64,000 nucleotides of DNA from Shewanella japonica (GTDB lineage Bacteria > Pseudomonadota > Gammaproteobacteria > Enterobacterales > Shewanellaceae): NCBI RefSeq assembly GCF_002075795.1, contig NZ_CP020472.1:3641001-3705000 (forward strand), written 5' to 3'. The stretch's first letter is position 1, and the number at the start of each line of letters is the position of its first letter. Positions 53,336-63,367 of this stretch are shown piece after piece. The notes beneath the pieces are model-generated. The model was given only the letters and a program-made list of their open reading frames with translations, did no database searches and was not told the DNA's origin. A program made the position numbers and the translations under genes.

Positions 53336-54439
53336 TTATTCTGCAATGTAATCAGTCACTTCTAAACCGAAGCCTGATAACGAATGATAATGTTTCGGCG
53401 AACTCAATAGTCTCATGGTGCTGACACCAAGACTTGAGAGTATTTGCGAACCGATGCCCACTTTACGTGAGGTGCCGACCCATTTCGCCGCTGTTGGTGC
53501 TTGACCTTTGTCTTCTGCTTCAAACGCTTTTACTTTGGCTAGCATCTCACTTGAATGCTCTTCATGGCCTAATAACACTAAAACACCACCTTCATTAGCG
53601 ATGCGTTCCATCGCTTTTTCTAGTGGCCAGCTACGTTTTTGATCTCGCTCAGAGTGAAGCAAATCGTTAAATGTATTTTGCAAGTGCACACGGACTAAAC
53701 AATCAGCTTTCACTTCACCTTTTACCAATGCATAGTGCAATTGATTATCGATGGTGTCTCTAAATGTCACCATAGTAAACTCACCGAAACGTGTGGGTAG
53801 TTTACATTCTGCTTCACGCACAACAGTGGTTTCTTTGGTATTACGGTACTCAATTAAATCAGCAATTGTCCCCATTTTAATACCGTGTTTTTCACTAAAC
53901 ACTTCTAAATCAGGACAGCGTGCCATCGTGCCGTCATCATTTAAAATCTCAACGATCACACCTGAAGGCTCCAAACCTGCTAATCGAGCTAAATCGCAAC
54001 CTGCTTCAGTGTGTCCAGCACGCGTTAATACGCCGCCATCTTGCGCCATTAATGGGAAAATATGCCCAGGCTGAACTAAGTCAGCGGCTTTAGCATCTTT
54101 TGCAACAGCCGCCTGAACTGTAACAGCACGATCATGAGCTGAAATGCCTGTTGTTACACCTGTTGCAGCTTCAATTGATACAGTAAAGTTTGTCGAGAAC
54201 TGTGCATTATTATTAGTTACCATTAAAGGTAAATTTAACTGCATACAGCGCTCTTTGGTCATCGTTTGGCAAATCAATCCACGACCATAGGTCGCCATAA
54301 AGTTAATTGCCTCAGGCGTCACCTTTTCGGCCGCCATGATAAGATCGCCTTCATTCTCTCTATCTTCATCGTCCATCAAGATAACCATTTTACCCTGACG
54401 AATATCTTCGATGATTTCTTCTATACTGTGTAGTGCCAT
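53336..54439 (-). CDS. ribB: 3,4-dihydroxy-2-butanone-4-phosphate synthase with inactive RibA-like domain (RibBX)
   Basis: A 367-residue two-domain protein. The N-terminal half (about 1-205) is a complete Rib[13 protein letters not shown] (about 23-34), [13 protein letters not shown] and [11 protein letters not shown] motifs. The C-terminal half aligns with GTP cyclohydrolase II but lacks the zinc cysteines: the CLTGDVFGSRRCDC region is replaced by a run without Cys (around [16 protein letters not shown], about 251-266). This matches the RibBX variant known in Shewanella and other proteobacteria, so a separate RibA should exist elsewhere in the genome. It lies between ribE and ribH. Confidence 0.92.
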   Translation of the reverse strand: MALHSIEEIIEDIRQGKMVILMDDEDRENEGDLIMAAEKVTPEAINFMATYGRGLICQTMTKERCMQLNLPLMVTNNNAQFSTNFTVSIEAATGVTTGISAHDRAVTVQAAVAKDAKAADLVQPGHIFPLMAQDGGVLTRAGHTEAGCDLARLAGLEPSGVIVEILNDDGTMARCPDLEVFSEKHGIKMGTIADLIEYRNTKETTVVREAECKLPTRFGEFTMVTFRDTIDNQLHYALVKGEVKADCLVRVHLQNTFNDLLHSERDQKRSWPLEKAMERIANEGGVLVLLGHEEHSSEMLAKVKAFEAEDKGQAPTAAKWVGTSRKVGIGSQILSSLGVSTMRLLSSPKHYHSLSGFGLEVTDYIAE

Positions 54440-54508
54440 GTTAAGACCTTTATGTTTAGTTTTTCTATATCAGCAACATAGGCTAAATATATTCGGGTAT
54501 TCTATTTT

Positions 54509-55165
54509 CTATCGCATAAATCCGGCGTTGGCTAGCATTTCCATAGTGATGCCGCCTTCGGATTTTGTGGCTTTTTCAGCGCTCATCAAGCGCTCTAAAT
54601 AACGTGCAATTAAATCCACTTCAATATTGACCTTACTGCCGGCTTGCAAAGCCAACAAGGTCGTTTCTTCGGCTGTATGTGGCACAATCGTTAACCTAAA
54701 ACGATGCCCATCAATTTCGTTAACTGTTAAACTAACTCCGTCAACGGTTATTGAGCCTTTATGAGCGATATATCGAGATAAGTCTTCTGGTGCGAGTAAC
54801 CAAAACTCGATGGCTTTTCCGCGCACATTTCGTTGCTCAACTCTTGCAATACCATCAACATGCCCGCTTACCATATGGCCGCCTAAACGCGTCGTTGGCA
54901 TCACCGCTTTTTCAAGGTTAACCTTTTGTCCGACTTTATAATCAGCAAAACCAGTTAGTGCGACAGTTTCAGCTGAAATATCTGCAACATAACCATCAGG
55001 TAGACATTGTACAACCGTTAAGCACACGCCATTGGTTGCAATACTATCTCCTAGTTTGACATCAGATAAATCCAAACTACCACTTGCAACATTTAAACGA
55101 ATATCATCGCCTTTGCGATCAATTTTTCTTAATGTGCCTAGGGCTTCAATAATGCCGGTAAACAT
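54509..55165 (-). CDS. ribE: riboflavin synthase, alpha subunit
   Basis: A 218-residue protein built of two tandem lumazine-binding barrels, MFTGIIEALGTL (residues 1-12) and the second repeat starting near VSGHVDGIARVE (about 99-110). It dismutates two lumazine molecules into riboflavin. The motif NGVCLTVV (about 45-52) and its second copy DGVSLTVNEI (about 142-151) show the duplication. It is part of the ribD-ribE-ribBX-ribH order. Confidence 0.95.
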   Translation of the reverse strand: MFTGIIEALGTLRKIDRKGDDIRLNVASGSLDLSDVKLGDSIATNGVCLTVVQCLPDGYVADISAETVALTGFADYKVGQKVNLEKAVMPTTRLGGHMVSGHVDGIARVEQRNVRGKAIEFWLLAPEDLSRYIAHKGSITVDGVSLTVNEIDGHRFRLTIVPHTAEETTLLALQAGSKVNIEVDLIARYLERLMSAEKATKSEGGITMEMLANAGFMR

Positions 55166-55251
55166 AAATACTCACTTGTTATCTTATTCAATATTATTTA
55201 ACAGTGTTCGTTGCCTAATACCGTTTAAATAATGGCAAAAAATCTTGTTGC

Positions 55252-56391
55252 TTATAGAGCAAATATCATTCTTAGATCTGCACCGACTCGACGCGTATCG
55301 TTAAGTTGTATTTTAGGGATATCTGACATGGCTTGGTAATCATCAAGCTGGACTAAATTACGACCTTGGCTACCCAGTAACTTCATCGCTTGATATAAAT
55401 ACAATTCATCACCTAAGCCTTGTTTGATGACGCTACCCGCTAATGTTGCTCCAGCTTCTACGAGAACCGTATTGCATTGCTTACCTAAATAAGTAAATAA
55501 CGCATGTAAATCAACGCGTCCATCATCATTTGCACCAATAGTGATACAACTAACATGATTGTTAAATCTTTCTCTCACTTCTGCGGGGTATTCCACACAT
55601 GAAACCAACAGTATAGGAGACGCTATTTCAAACAGTGTAAAGTCATTTGTTAGCCTAGCTTTACTATCTAGAATAACCCTTAATGGTTGTTTAATTTCAC
55701 TTTCTGCTAAATGCTCTTTTACACTGCCTAATTCTTCATAACGGACATTCATCGAAGGGTTGTCAGCAAGTAGCGTTTCTACACCAGTTATAATAGCGCA
55801 TTGTCGAGCACGTAACTTTTGCACATCCGCTCGGGCTTCAGGTCCTGTAATCCATTTAGACACCCCATTAGACAATGCCGTTTTGCCATCAATACTGGCA
55901 GCAAGCTTAATGGTAACAAGTGGCAAGCCTGTGAGCATTCGCTTAGTAAACCCAAGATTAAGTTGTTTGGCTTGCTCGGTTAATAATCCGACTTCAACCT
56001 CAATTCCCGCTTCTTGTAGCATTCGAATACCATTACCTGCCACTTGCGGGTTGGCATCAACCTCAGCAATAACAACCCTTTTTATCCCCGCATTTATTAA
56101 CGCTAATGCACAAGGAGGGGTTCGGCCATAATGACTGCAAGGCTCAAGGGTGACATAGGCAGTGGCTTGGCTTAATTTATCTTGCTGCTGATTGGTTTGT
56201 ACTGCATTTAAAGCGTGAATTTCAGCGTGCGGGCCCCCCGCTTTAATATGATAACCTTGACCAATAATCTGCTCGCCAACGGCAATCACACAGCCTACGT
56301 TTGGATTAGGCCGAGTTGTATAACGTCCTTTTTCTGCTAATGAAATTGCCAGACTCATCATTGAAATATCAAGGATAGACCACTGAGACAT
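55252..56391 (-). CDS. ribD: bifunctional riboflavin biosynthesis deaminase/reductase
   Basis: A 379-residue enzyme with two domains. The N-terminal deaminase has HAEIHALNAV (about residues 55-64) and PCSHYGRTPPC (about 83-93), the zinc site. The C-terminal reductase (about 155-379) has KLAASIDGKTAL (about 164-175) and TVLVEAGATLAGSV (about 318-331). It carries out two successive steps of riboflavin synthesis. It lies about 70 bases after nrdR. Confidence 0.95.
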   Translation of the reverse strand: MSQWSILDISMMSLAISLAEKGRYTTRPNPNVGCVIAVGEQIIGQGYHIKAGGPHAEIHALNAVQTNQQQDKLSQATAYVTLEPCSHYGRTPPCALALINAGIKRVVIAEVDANPQVAGNGIRMLQEAGIEVEVGLLTEQAKQLNLGFTKRMLTGLPLVTIKLAASIDGKTALSNGVSKWITGPEARADVQKLRARQCAIITGVETLLADNPSMNVRYEELGSVKEHLAESEIKQPLRVILDSKARLTNDFTLFEIASPILLVSCVEYPAEVRERFNNHVSCITIGANDDGRVDLHALFTYLGKQCNTVLVEAGATLAGSVIKQGLGDELYLYQAMKLLGSQGRNLVQLDDYQAMSDIPKIQLNDTRRVGADLRMIFAL

Positions 56392-56461
56392 AAAAACCTT
56401 CTTGATTGCACCAAAACGATAAAAAGCAATATTTTGCTAGCGGCAAGTAATGATAATGCGG

Positions 56462-56911
56462 TTACTTTTGTAACTTAGCGATTGCTTCACCAAATTGAGA
56501 CACATCTTCAAATGCACGATAAACAGAAGCAAAGCGAATATAGGCAACCTTATCAAGCACCATTAACTGCTCCATCATTAAGTTACCGATCATAGCAGAG
56601 TCAATTTCTCGTTCGCCTGTCGCACGAAGCGTGGATTTTATTTTTGTTAATGCTTGCTCAATTTGATCCATAGAAACAGGGCGTTTTTCAACTGCTCTGA
56701 GCATACCGCCACGAAGTTTCTCTTCATCAAATGGCTGACGAGTGCCATCTTGTTTGATCACTCTAGGCATCACCAGCTCAGCACCTTCAAAGGTTGTAAA
56801 GCGTTCATGGCACTCTGTACATTCCCGGCGACGACGTACTTGGTGGCCATCAGCCACAAGTCGAGAGTCAATCACTTTAGTATCTGTCGCGCTACAAAAT
56901 GGGCAATGCAT
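56462..56911 (-). CDS. nrdR: transcriptional repressor NrdR
   Basis: A 149-residue repressor of ribonucleotide reductase genes. The N-terminal zinc ribbon has CPFC (residues 3-6) and CTEC (about 31-34), followed by an ATP-cone domain (about 46-138) that senses ATP/dATP. The ribosome site AGGAG lies seven bases before the ATG. A strong hairpin ends only 26 bases upstream of the start codon. nrdR-ribD is a conserved pair. Confidence 0.96.
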   Translation of the reverse strand: MHCPFCSATDTKVIDSRLVADGHQVRRRRECTECHERFTTFEGAELVMPRVIKQDGTRQPFDEEKLRGGMLRAVEKRPVSMDQIEQALTKIKSTLRATGEREIDSAMIGNLMMEQLMVLDKVAYIRFASVYRAFEDVSQFGEAIAKLQK

Positions 56912-56937
56912 ATTCGCTCCTGAAATTAAAAAGAAAA

Positions 56938-56966
56938 TGGCTGTAAGTACTCGGTACTTACAGCCA
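56938..56966 (-). terminator. hairpin between glyA and nrdR
   Basis: A perfect 13-bp stem (tggctgtaagtac and its complement) has a 3-base loop, then on the minus strand a T-rich stretch (ttttcttttt). It can end glyA transcripts; because it is so close to the nrdR start it could also act as an attenuator for nrdR-rib. Confidence 0.75.
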
Positions 56967-57087
56967 TTAAAGTTTATCCTATTTACTTTATAAGGTTAAC
57001 CTTATCGATAAGATTATCCTGCCAAGATAAATTGAATAAAGCCAGTCTTACTCAATCACGTTCCTGTTACAGAACACTTGAAAGGTA

Positions 57088-58344
57088 TTAACCGTAAACA
57101 GGGAACTTAGCACATAATTCAAGCACTTGATTCTTCACACGCTCAATCGTGGCTTCATTATTAATATCGTCAAGTACATCACACATCCAGTTGGTTAATT
57201 CAACTGATTCAGTTTCAGTAAAACCACGACGTGTAATTGCAGGAGAACCAATACGTAAACCTGAAGTCACAAACGGTGAACGTGGATCATTTGGCACCGA
57301 GTTTTTGTTCACTGTGATGTTAGCTTTGCCTAAGGCAGCATCAGCATCTTTACCAGTCATATCTTTGCTGATTAAATCAAGCAGGAATAAGTGGTTATCA
57401 GTACCGCCAGATACCACATCATAGCCACGTTCGATAAAGGTTTTAGCCATCACTTTAGCGTTGGCAACAACTTGCTCTTGGTAAGTCGTAAACTCTGGAT
57501 CTAATGCTTCTTTAAATGCAACTGCTTTAGCTGCAATAACGTGCATTAATGGACCACCTTGACCGCCAGGGAATACTGCTGAGTTTAATTTTTTATAGAT
57601 ATCTTCATCGTTTGATGCAGATAAAATTAATCCACCACGAGGACCGGCAAGTGTTTTGTGTGTCGTCGTTGTCACTACGTGAGCATGTGGTAACGGGTTC
57701 GGATAGATACCAGCAGCAACAAGACCTGCAACGTGGGCCATATCAACAAATAAGTAAGCACCTACTTTGTCAGCGATTTCGCGGAATTTACCCCAATCGA
57801 TGATACCTGAATATGCAGAGAAACCAGCAATAATCATTTTAGGCTTATGTTCAACAGCTAAACGCTCTACTTCTGCATAATCGATTTTGCCAGTCGTTTC
57901 ATCAATACCGTACTGAACCGCATTGTATAATTTGCCTGAAAAGCTCACATGAGACCCGTGAGTCAAGTGACCACCGTGTGCCAGGCTCATACCTAAAACG
58001 GTGTCACCACCTTGTAAAAGCGCCATGAAAACAGCTGAGTTTGCCTGAGAACCAGAATGCGGCTGAACATTAGCGTATGTTGCGCCGAACAACTCTTTAG
58101 CACGTGAAATAGCTAATTCTTCAGCAATATCAACATGCTCACAACCACCATAGTAACGCTTACCAGGGTAACCTTCTGCGTACTTATTGGTTAACTGAGA
58201 ACCTTGTGCTTCAAGAACACGTGGGCTGGTATAATTTTCTGATGCGATTAATTCAATGTGCTCTTCTTGGCGACGAGTCTCATCTTCAATGGCTTGAAAC
58301 AGTTGTGGATCGTAATCCGCGATATTCATAGCTTTCTTTAGCAT
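57088..58344 (-). CDS. glyA: serine hydroxymethyltransferase
   Basis: A protein of about 418 residues from the ATG at 58344 ([12 protein letters not shown]), which has GGAG eight bases upstream; a TTG four codons earlier is in frame but lies on that ribosome site. PLP-binding Lys is in [15 protein letters not shown] (about residues 224-238), and [10 protein letters not shown] (about 95-104) binds the cofactor. It converts serine and tetrahydrofolate to glycine and methylene-THF. It is divergent from ettA. Confidence 0.97.
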   Translation of the reverse strand: MLKKAMNIADYDPQLFQAIEDETRRQEEHIELIASENYTSPRVLEAQGSQLTNKYAEGYPGKRYYGGCEHVDIAEELAISRAKELFGATYANVQPHSGSQANSAVFMALLQGGDTVLGMSLAHGGHLTHGSHVSFSGKLYNAVQYGIDETTGKIDYAEVERLAVEHKPKMIIAGFSAYSGIIDWGKFREIADKVGAYLFVDMAHVAGLVAAGIYPNPLPHAHVVTTTTHKTLAGPRGGLILSASNDEDIYKKLNSAVFPGGQGGPLMHVIAAKAVAFKEALDPEFTTYQEQVVANAKVMAKTFIERGYDVVSGGTDNHLFLLDLISKDMTGKDADAALGKANITVNKNSVPNDPRSPFVTSGLRIGSPAITRRGFTETESVELTNWMCDVLDDINNEATIERVKNQVLELCAKFPVYG

Positions 58345-58532
58345 TGGTGTCTCCAACAGCAGTTCTTATATATAGGGTTGCGCGGTATTCTACTCTGCTC
58401 TGCGTCACAATCCCAGCATTTAGAACATGAATTTCATTGGAAATTATCTTTAATTTGATTAATCCAAAATTTGAGTTAAACAAAAAATAAAGTAGAATTA
58501 TCATCATCATTGGTCACTAAAGAACCTTAAAA

Positions 58533-60200
58533 ATGGCTCAATTTGTCTATAGTATGCTGCGGGTAGGAAAGATTGTTCCGCCTAAAAAACAAATTCTCAA
58601 AGATATTTCACTTAGTTTTTTCCCTGGCGCCAAAATTGGTGTACTTGGTTTAAATGGTTCTGGTAAATCAACTTTGCTAAAAATCATGGCAGGTTTAGAT
58701 ACCGAAATCGAAGGTGAAGCACGTCCGATGCAGGACCTAAAAATTGGTTACCTGCCACAAGAACCCAAGCTTGATGAATCACAAACAGTTCGTGAAGCAA
58801 TTGAAGAAGCAGTCAGTGAGGCTAAGAATGCGCTGACTCGTCTGGATGAAGTTTACGCACTTTATGCTGAACCTGACGCCGACTTTGATGCATTAGCAAA
58901 AGAGCAAGGTGAACTTGAAGCAATTATTCAGTCTCAAGATGCACATAACCTAGATGTAATTTTAGACCGAGCAGCTAACGCATTACGCTTACCTGATTGG
59001 GATGAAAAAATCGAAGTGCTATCTGGTGGTGAACGTCGGCGTGTCGCAATTTGTCGCTTACTACTTGAAAAGCCAGACATGTTGTTACTTGACGAACCAA
59101 CTAACCACTTGGATGCTGAATCTGTCGCGTGGCTTGAACGTTTCTTACAAGATTATACTGGCACCGTAGTTGCGATTACCCATGATAGATATTTCTTGGA
59201 TAATGCTGCGGGTTGGATTTTAGAACTTGACCGTGGTGAAGGTATTCCTTGGGAAGGTAACTACTCATCTTGGCTTGAGCAAAAAGATGCACGTCTACAA
59301 CAAGAGTCTGCAACTGAAAGCGCCCGCCAAAAAACCATTCAAAAAGAATTAGAATGGGTACGCCAAGGCAGTAAAGGTCGTCAATCGAAAGGCAAAGCCC
59401 GTATGGCTCGCTTTGAAGAATTGAACACCAACGACTATCAAAAGCGTAACGAAACTAATGAATTGTTCATTCCACCAGGGCCTCGTTTAGGTGACAAAGT
59501 AATTGAGGTTAATAACTTAACTAAGTCTTATGGCGATCGAGTGTTGATTGATGACTTAAGTTTCTCAATCCCTAAAGGTGCGATTGTCGGTATAATCGGT
59601 GCGAACGGTGCGGGTAAATCAACATTATTTAAAATGATTTCAGGCGCTGAACAACCTGATAGCGGCAGCATCGAAGTGGGTGAATCAGTACAAATTGCTT
59701 CGGTTGAGCAATTCCGTGATTCAATGAACGACAAGAATACCGTCTGGCAGGAAATCTCAGATGGACAAGATATCATGCGTATCAACAACACAGAGATCCC
59801 AAGTCGTGCTTACGTTGGGCGCTTTAACTTCCGTGGTGGCGATCAGCAAAAAATCATTGGTACCTTATCTGGTGGTGAACGTAACCGTGTTCATTTAGCC
59901 AAACTGCTACAAGCTGGTGGTAACGTACTCCTACTCGATGAACCAACCAATGACTTAGATGTTGAAACACTACGTGCGCTAGAAGAGGCACTATTAGAGT
60001 TCCCTGGTTGTGCCATGGTTATTTCTCATGACCGTTGGTTCTTAGACAGAATCGCCACTCACATTTTAGATTATCGTGATGAAGGCCAAGTCAACTTCTA
60101 TGAAGGAAACTACACAGAATACACGGCCTGGTTGAAAGAGCACCTTGGTACTGAAGCCATTGAGCCACATCGTTTAAAATACAAGCGTATTGCTAAATAG
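58533..60200 (+). CDS. ettA: energy-dependent translational throttle protein EttA
   Basis: A 555-residue ABC-F ATPase with two ABC domains: Walker A GLNGSGKST (about residues 38-46) and GANGAGKST (about 354-362), signatures LSGGERRR (about 169) and LSGGERNR (about 450). The arm insertion and the linker between domains are present. EttA binds the ribosomal E site and restrains early elongation when ADP is high. Length is standard. It is followed by a long hairpin terminator. Confidence 0.96.
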   Translation: MAQFVYSMLRVGKIVPPKKQILKDISLSFFPGAKIGVLGLNGSGKSTLLKIMAGLDTEIEGEARPMQDLKIGYLPQEPKLDESQTVREAIEEAVSEAKNALTRLDEVYALYAEPDADFDALAKEQGELEAIIQSQDAHNLDVILDRAANALRLPDWDEKIEVLSGGERRRVAICRLLLEKPDMLLLDEPTNHLDAESVAWLERFLQDYTGTVVAITHDRYFLDNAAGWILELDRGEGIPWEGNYSSWLEQKDARLQQESATESARQKTIQKELEWVRQGSKGRQSKGKARMARFEELNTNDYQKRNETNELFIPPGPRLGDKVIEVNNLTKSYGDRVLIDDLSFSIPKGAIVGIIGANGAGKSTLFKMISGAEQPDSGSIEVGESVQIASVEQFRDSMNDKNTVWQEISDGQDIMRINNTEIPSRAYVGRFNFRGGDQQKIIGTLSGGERNRVHLAKLLQAGGNVLLLDEPTNDLDVETLRALEEALLEFPGCAMVISHDRWFLDRIATHILDYRDEGQVNFYEGNYTEYTAWLKEHLGTEAIEPHRLKYKRIAK

Positions 60201-60779
60201 TCGCAGGATTATCATTATCTGATTCAGAATAAAATTAATCACTTAATAATAGCCTTAGTCAGTTGATTGTATTGCCATTATAAAAGTCCTATTGATGGTG
60301 AAATTCGTTAATTCGAGTTTTCACTTTAAATAGGACTTTTTTATGTTTACCCGCCATTACTTTCACTAATCGCTAAAATAACCACTTACCTATAAAGGCA
60401 GTCATAAAAATGACGACTGTCTAAAAACCTGCAATTTGTTAAATTTCTAAATACCTCATGGTTAACTTACTCTGTTGAGCTAATTCACTCGCGTTAACAA
60501 CATAACTAACATAGCCAACAAAAACTTGGTTCTTTAAAGAACATTAACAATAACTTAAGCACAAGAGGACAAAGCAACATCAGGTATAATAAGGTAACAA
60601 TATATCAGTCAAACCGCCCTACTGTTGGCTTGTTGTAAAAAAGCGTCAAAAAACCACAATCTATTTGTAAAGACAAATTAACTTAAGTACTATAAAATTA
60701 TTGACGGATTATTTTACTGTTGACCAGTTGCAGTAGCACAAGGCTATGCACGAACAATTACACAAAAATGGAGGAATCA
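60201..60779. other. ettA terminator and promoter region of the unknown exported protein
   Basis: Apart from the ettA terminator there is no gene in these 580 AT-rich bases. The right part should hold the promoter of the gene beginning at 60780. No operator is recognised. Confidence 0.5.
60282..60345 (+). terminator. terminator of ettA
   Basis: Outer arms aaaagtcctatt/aataggactttt enclose a second stem (gtgaaa/tttcac), followed by T6. It starts about 80 bases past the ettA stop. Confidence 0.85.
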
Positions 60780-61952
60780 GTGAGATATAGTCGAATTACT
60801 TTTATTTTATTATGTTTTTATGCCAGCAGCTCATTTGGTTTAGAGATTATTTCGAGTAGCGAAACCCAAAAACTACAAGAAATTGAGCAAAAGTATAATA
60901 TTGATGATTTACTCATTTCTGCCAACGATAAATTGTCAACGCACAAAAAGAAAGAATCAGATTTCCACGCCTTAAGTGTCGAGATTAAAAGCAAGCAAAC
61001 TGAATATGAACATTTGGTTTCTAAGTTACCAGCTAAAATCTTGTCACGCGCTAACCTAAGTTCTTTTTACCGTGATTTAGAAAATCTTGTCCTTAAAATA
61101 GATCAACTTGAAACCAAGTATGATATCGACGGTAAATCCCTTAAGAGAGAATACAAATCGATAATGGCAGAATATGATGTCATTAATGAAACTCGCACAA
61201 ACAAAGATGAGCAGCTAGCCGCACTTAAAAGTGAAATCACCAAACGCGTTATTGCTGACGTTTCAAAAGCTGACACGGTTCAATCAGTTGATTTAGATGG
61301 TTCAACCTTATGTAGTAAATTTCAGTCAATTAACGATTGTTTGAAAGATTCAGAAAGCTACATTGTGACTAATACAATCAAAACTGATCCTTTTTTGAAT
61401 GAGCGCAGTGTTTTACTTTCATATGACGTCATCGACGCCAGTATGAATATGTCAGGCAACTTAAACTATAAAATTAAGATGGCATTCAAACCTTCATATA
61501 ACAGTAAAATTGACTCACTGATTAATGAAGAACTAGGCCTTAAATCAGCCATGATTACATTAGTTAGTAATGTCGCCGCTGATTGGTTTGTCGATGGTGT
61601 TAAAGTTGGGACTGGTCGTGAAATTTTTCATGAAGTGCCATTAGGTCAACACGGTATTTTGGCTTCTTATCAAACGAAAGATAAGTCGAGTGTTGAGTTC
61701 ATTCAAGGTAATGGTGTTTTCAACTATAACTTTAACGAAACATCTCGTAATAATGACTTAGTGACATTGCCACAGACCGAAAAAACCAAAAAGCAAACCA
61801 TGAAAATGAAGCCTAAGCAAGCGAATGTCGCTGCTAAAGATAAGCCTCAAATGAGCCTATCAAACAAGAGCTACGAATATTTCATGGGAATTGAAGCATC
61901 GACTAAAGAGCAAAACGAAAGCTTTAATGGAACACCTTCAGCAAAACTGTAG
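60780..61952 (+). CDS. predicted exported coiled-coil protein with PEGA-like segment, unknown function
   Basis: I do not recognise this gene. I start it at the GTG at 60780, because GGAGG lies five bases before it and the product then begins with a normal signal peptide (MRYSRITFILLCFYASSSFG, cleavage near residue 20); the ATG at 60768 is part of the ribosome site. The 390 residues show a charged coiled coil (about 25-165), a Cys pair in LCSKFQSINDCLK (about 178-190), a beta-rich middle with AADWFVDGVKVGTGREIFHE (about 260-280), which resembles a PEGA domain, and a basic Lys-rich linker (about 330-355). It is probably periplasmic. It is transcribed alone. Confidence 0.7.
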   Translation: MRYSRITFILLCFYASSSFGLEIISSSETQKLQEIEQKYNIDDLLISANDKLSTHKKKESDFHALSVEIKSKQTEYEHLVSKLPAKILSRANLSSFYRDLENLVLKIDQLETKYDIDGKSLKREYKSIMAEYDVINETRTNKDEQLAALKSEITKRVIADVSKADTVQSVDLDGSTLCSKFQSINDCLKDSESYIVTNTIKTDPFLNERSVLLSYDVIDASMNMSGNLNYKIKMAFKPSYNSKIDSLINEELGLKSAMITLVSNVAADWFVDGVKVGTGREIFHEVPLGQHGILASYQTKDKSSVEFIQGNGVFNYNFNETSRNNDLVTLPQTEKTKKQTMKMKPKQANVAAKDKPQMSLSNKSYEYFMGIEASTKEQNESFNGTPSAKL

Positions 61953-61970
61953 CGTCTCATATTAGAATAA

Positions 61971-62003
61971 AAAACCACTTAGTATGGCTAAGTGGTTTTT
62001 TTG
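61971..62003 (+). terminator. terminator after the unknown exported protein gene
   Basis: The stem aaccacttag/ctaagtggtt has a 5-base loop, preceded by A6 and followed by T7, about 20 bases past the stop. Confidence 0.9.
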
Positions 62004-62245
62004 TTTTCTAGCATACCAATTTAAAGAATCAACCTGCTTTACTGTATCTTCCCTCTGGTAACTGTTAAAAAATTGATACCAACTTAGACACAAGTTCACA
62101 ACTCAGATCCAATAACTAAACACTAATGTTATCAGCATGTTTTGTTACAGTCTTATCTGCTACGCTTTACATTCCTTTACCCTTATATGCTGCTTTTTTT
62201 ATTAAAATAGCCTCACATCAGCATAGGCATTTTTAGAGTTCATCA

Positions 62246-63367
62246 ATGAAAAAATTAGCATTCCTTATTATTGTTTGTGGCGTTATGGCCGCCGCTTTTT
62301 CATTTAGTGGTATTAGTCAGGCCAGTAAATCTAAGCCCGATAGCAACAATAAACCGCAAAGAACTATTCCTGTGGTAACAGGCATTGTTGATCAACATGA
62401 GTTATCGCAATCGTTATCATTGATTGGCAAATTAGATGCTGAACAGTCCGTGTTTATTTCCTCACAGGTTGCTGGCCAAATCAGTGATATTCTCATTGAA
62501 CCAGATCAAAACATTAAAGCGGGTCAAACTATTGTTCAGCTTGATAATGCGAAAGCTAAAGCCGCAACAGCGGAGGCTGCTGCCTACCTTGCAGACGAAC
62601 AAAGAAAATTGAAAGAGTTTTTAAAGTTAATCAAAAGTAATGCCATTACCCAAACTGAAATTGATGCCCAACGCGCTAATGTCGATATGGCTCAAGCTCG
62701 CCTTGCCTCCGCTCAAGCCGATTTAAACTACCACACACTTAAAGCTCCGTTTTCAGGCTCAGCAGGATTAATTGATTTTAGTGTTGGTAAGATGATTTCG
62801 GTTGGTACTGAATTGCTTGCTTTTGACGATCTATCTAGCATGAGACTTGATCTACAAGTTCCTGAGCATTACTTATCGTTACTTTCAAATGGCATGGCCG
62901 TTAATGCACAAAGTCGTGCTTGGCCTGATCAAGTATTTACAGGCAAAATCATTGCCATCGACTCTCGCATTAATCAAGACACCTTAAACTTACGGGTGAG
63001 AGTACAGTTTGATAACCCCGAAAACCGTTTAAAGCCAGGTATGATGATGGCTGCAGTACTTAACTTCCCTGCAGTTTCTGAACCTGTCATTCCAGTCCAA
63101 GCAATTGAATACTCTGGCACAAAGCGTTTTGTGTATATCATCAACGAAAACAACATAGCAAAACGCACTGAAGTAACATTGGGCGCTCGTATTGACAACG
63201 AAGTGTTAATTTCTGACGGCTTAAATATTGGTGACCATGTTGTAGTTCAAGGGTTAGTTAATATGCGTGATGGGGTATTAGTGGATGTGCTTGAACAGCA
63301 AAATACAGCTGAGCGCCTAGCCAATGAAAACACAGCAGAAGAAAGTAACCAGCAGGAGAAAAGCTAA
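62246..63367 (+). CDS. RND efflux pump periplasmic adaptor subunit
   Basis: A 373-residue membrane-fusion protein. An N-terminal hydrophobic anchor or signal (about residues 4-22) is followed by a lipoyl half with SQVAGQISDILIEPDQNIKAG (about 73-93, G-Q-I pattern), an alpha-helical hairpin (about 105-155), the second lipoyl half (LKAPFSGSAGLIDFSVG) and the beta-barrel and proximal domains. The acidic/Gln-rich tail is short. It links the inner-membrane pump encoded next to an outer-membrane TolC-like channel. Its stop overlaps the start of the pump gene by one base (TAATG). Confidence 0.9.
   Translation: MKKLAFLIIVCGVMAAAFSFSGISQASKSKPDSNNKPQRTIPVVTGIVDQHELSQSLSLIGKLDAEQSVFISSQVAGQISDILIEPDQNIKAGQTIVQLDNAKAKAATAEAAAYLADEQRKLKEFLKLIKSNAITQTEIDAQRANVDMAQARLASAQADLNYHTLKAPFSGSAGLIDFSVGKMISVGTELLAFDDLSSMRLDLQVPEHYLSLLSNGMAVNAQSRAWPDQVFTGKIIAIDSRINQDTLNLRVRVQFDNPENRLKPGMMMAAVLNFPAVSEPVIPVQAIEYSGTKRFVYIINENNIAKRTEVTLGARIDNEVLISDGLNIGDHVVVQGLVNMRDGVLVDVLEQQNTAERLANENTAEESNQQEKS

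Noticed and set aside
58345..58356. A four-codon N-terminal extension of GlyA from TTG at 58356.
   Set aside because: The extension lies on the GGAG ribosome site that serves the ATG at 58344.
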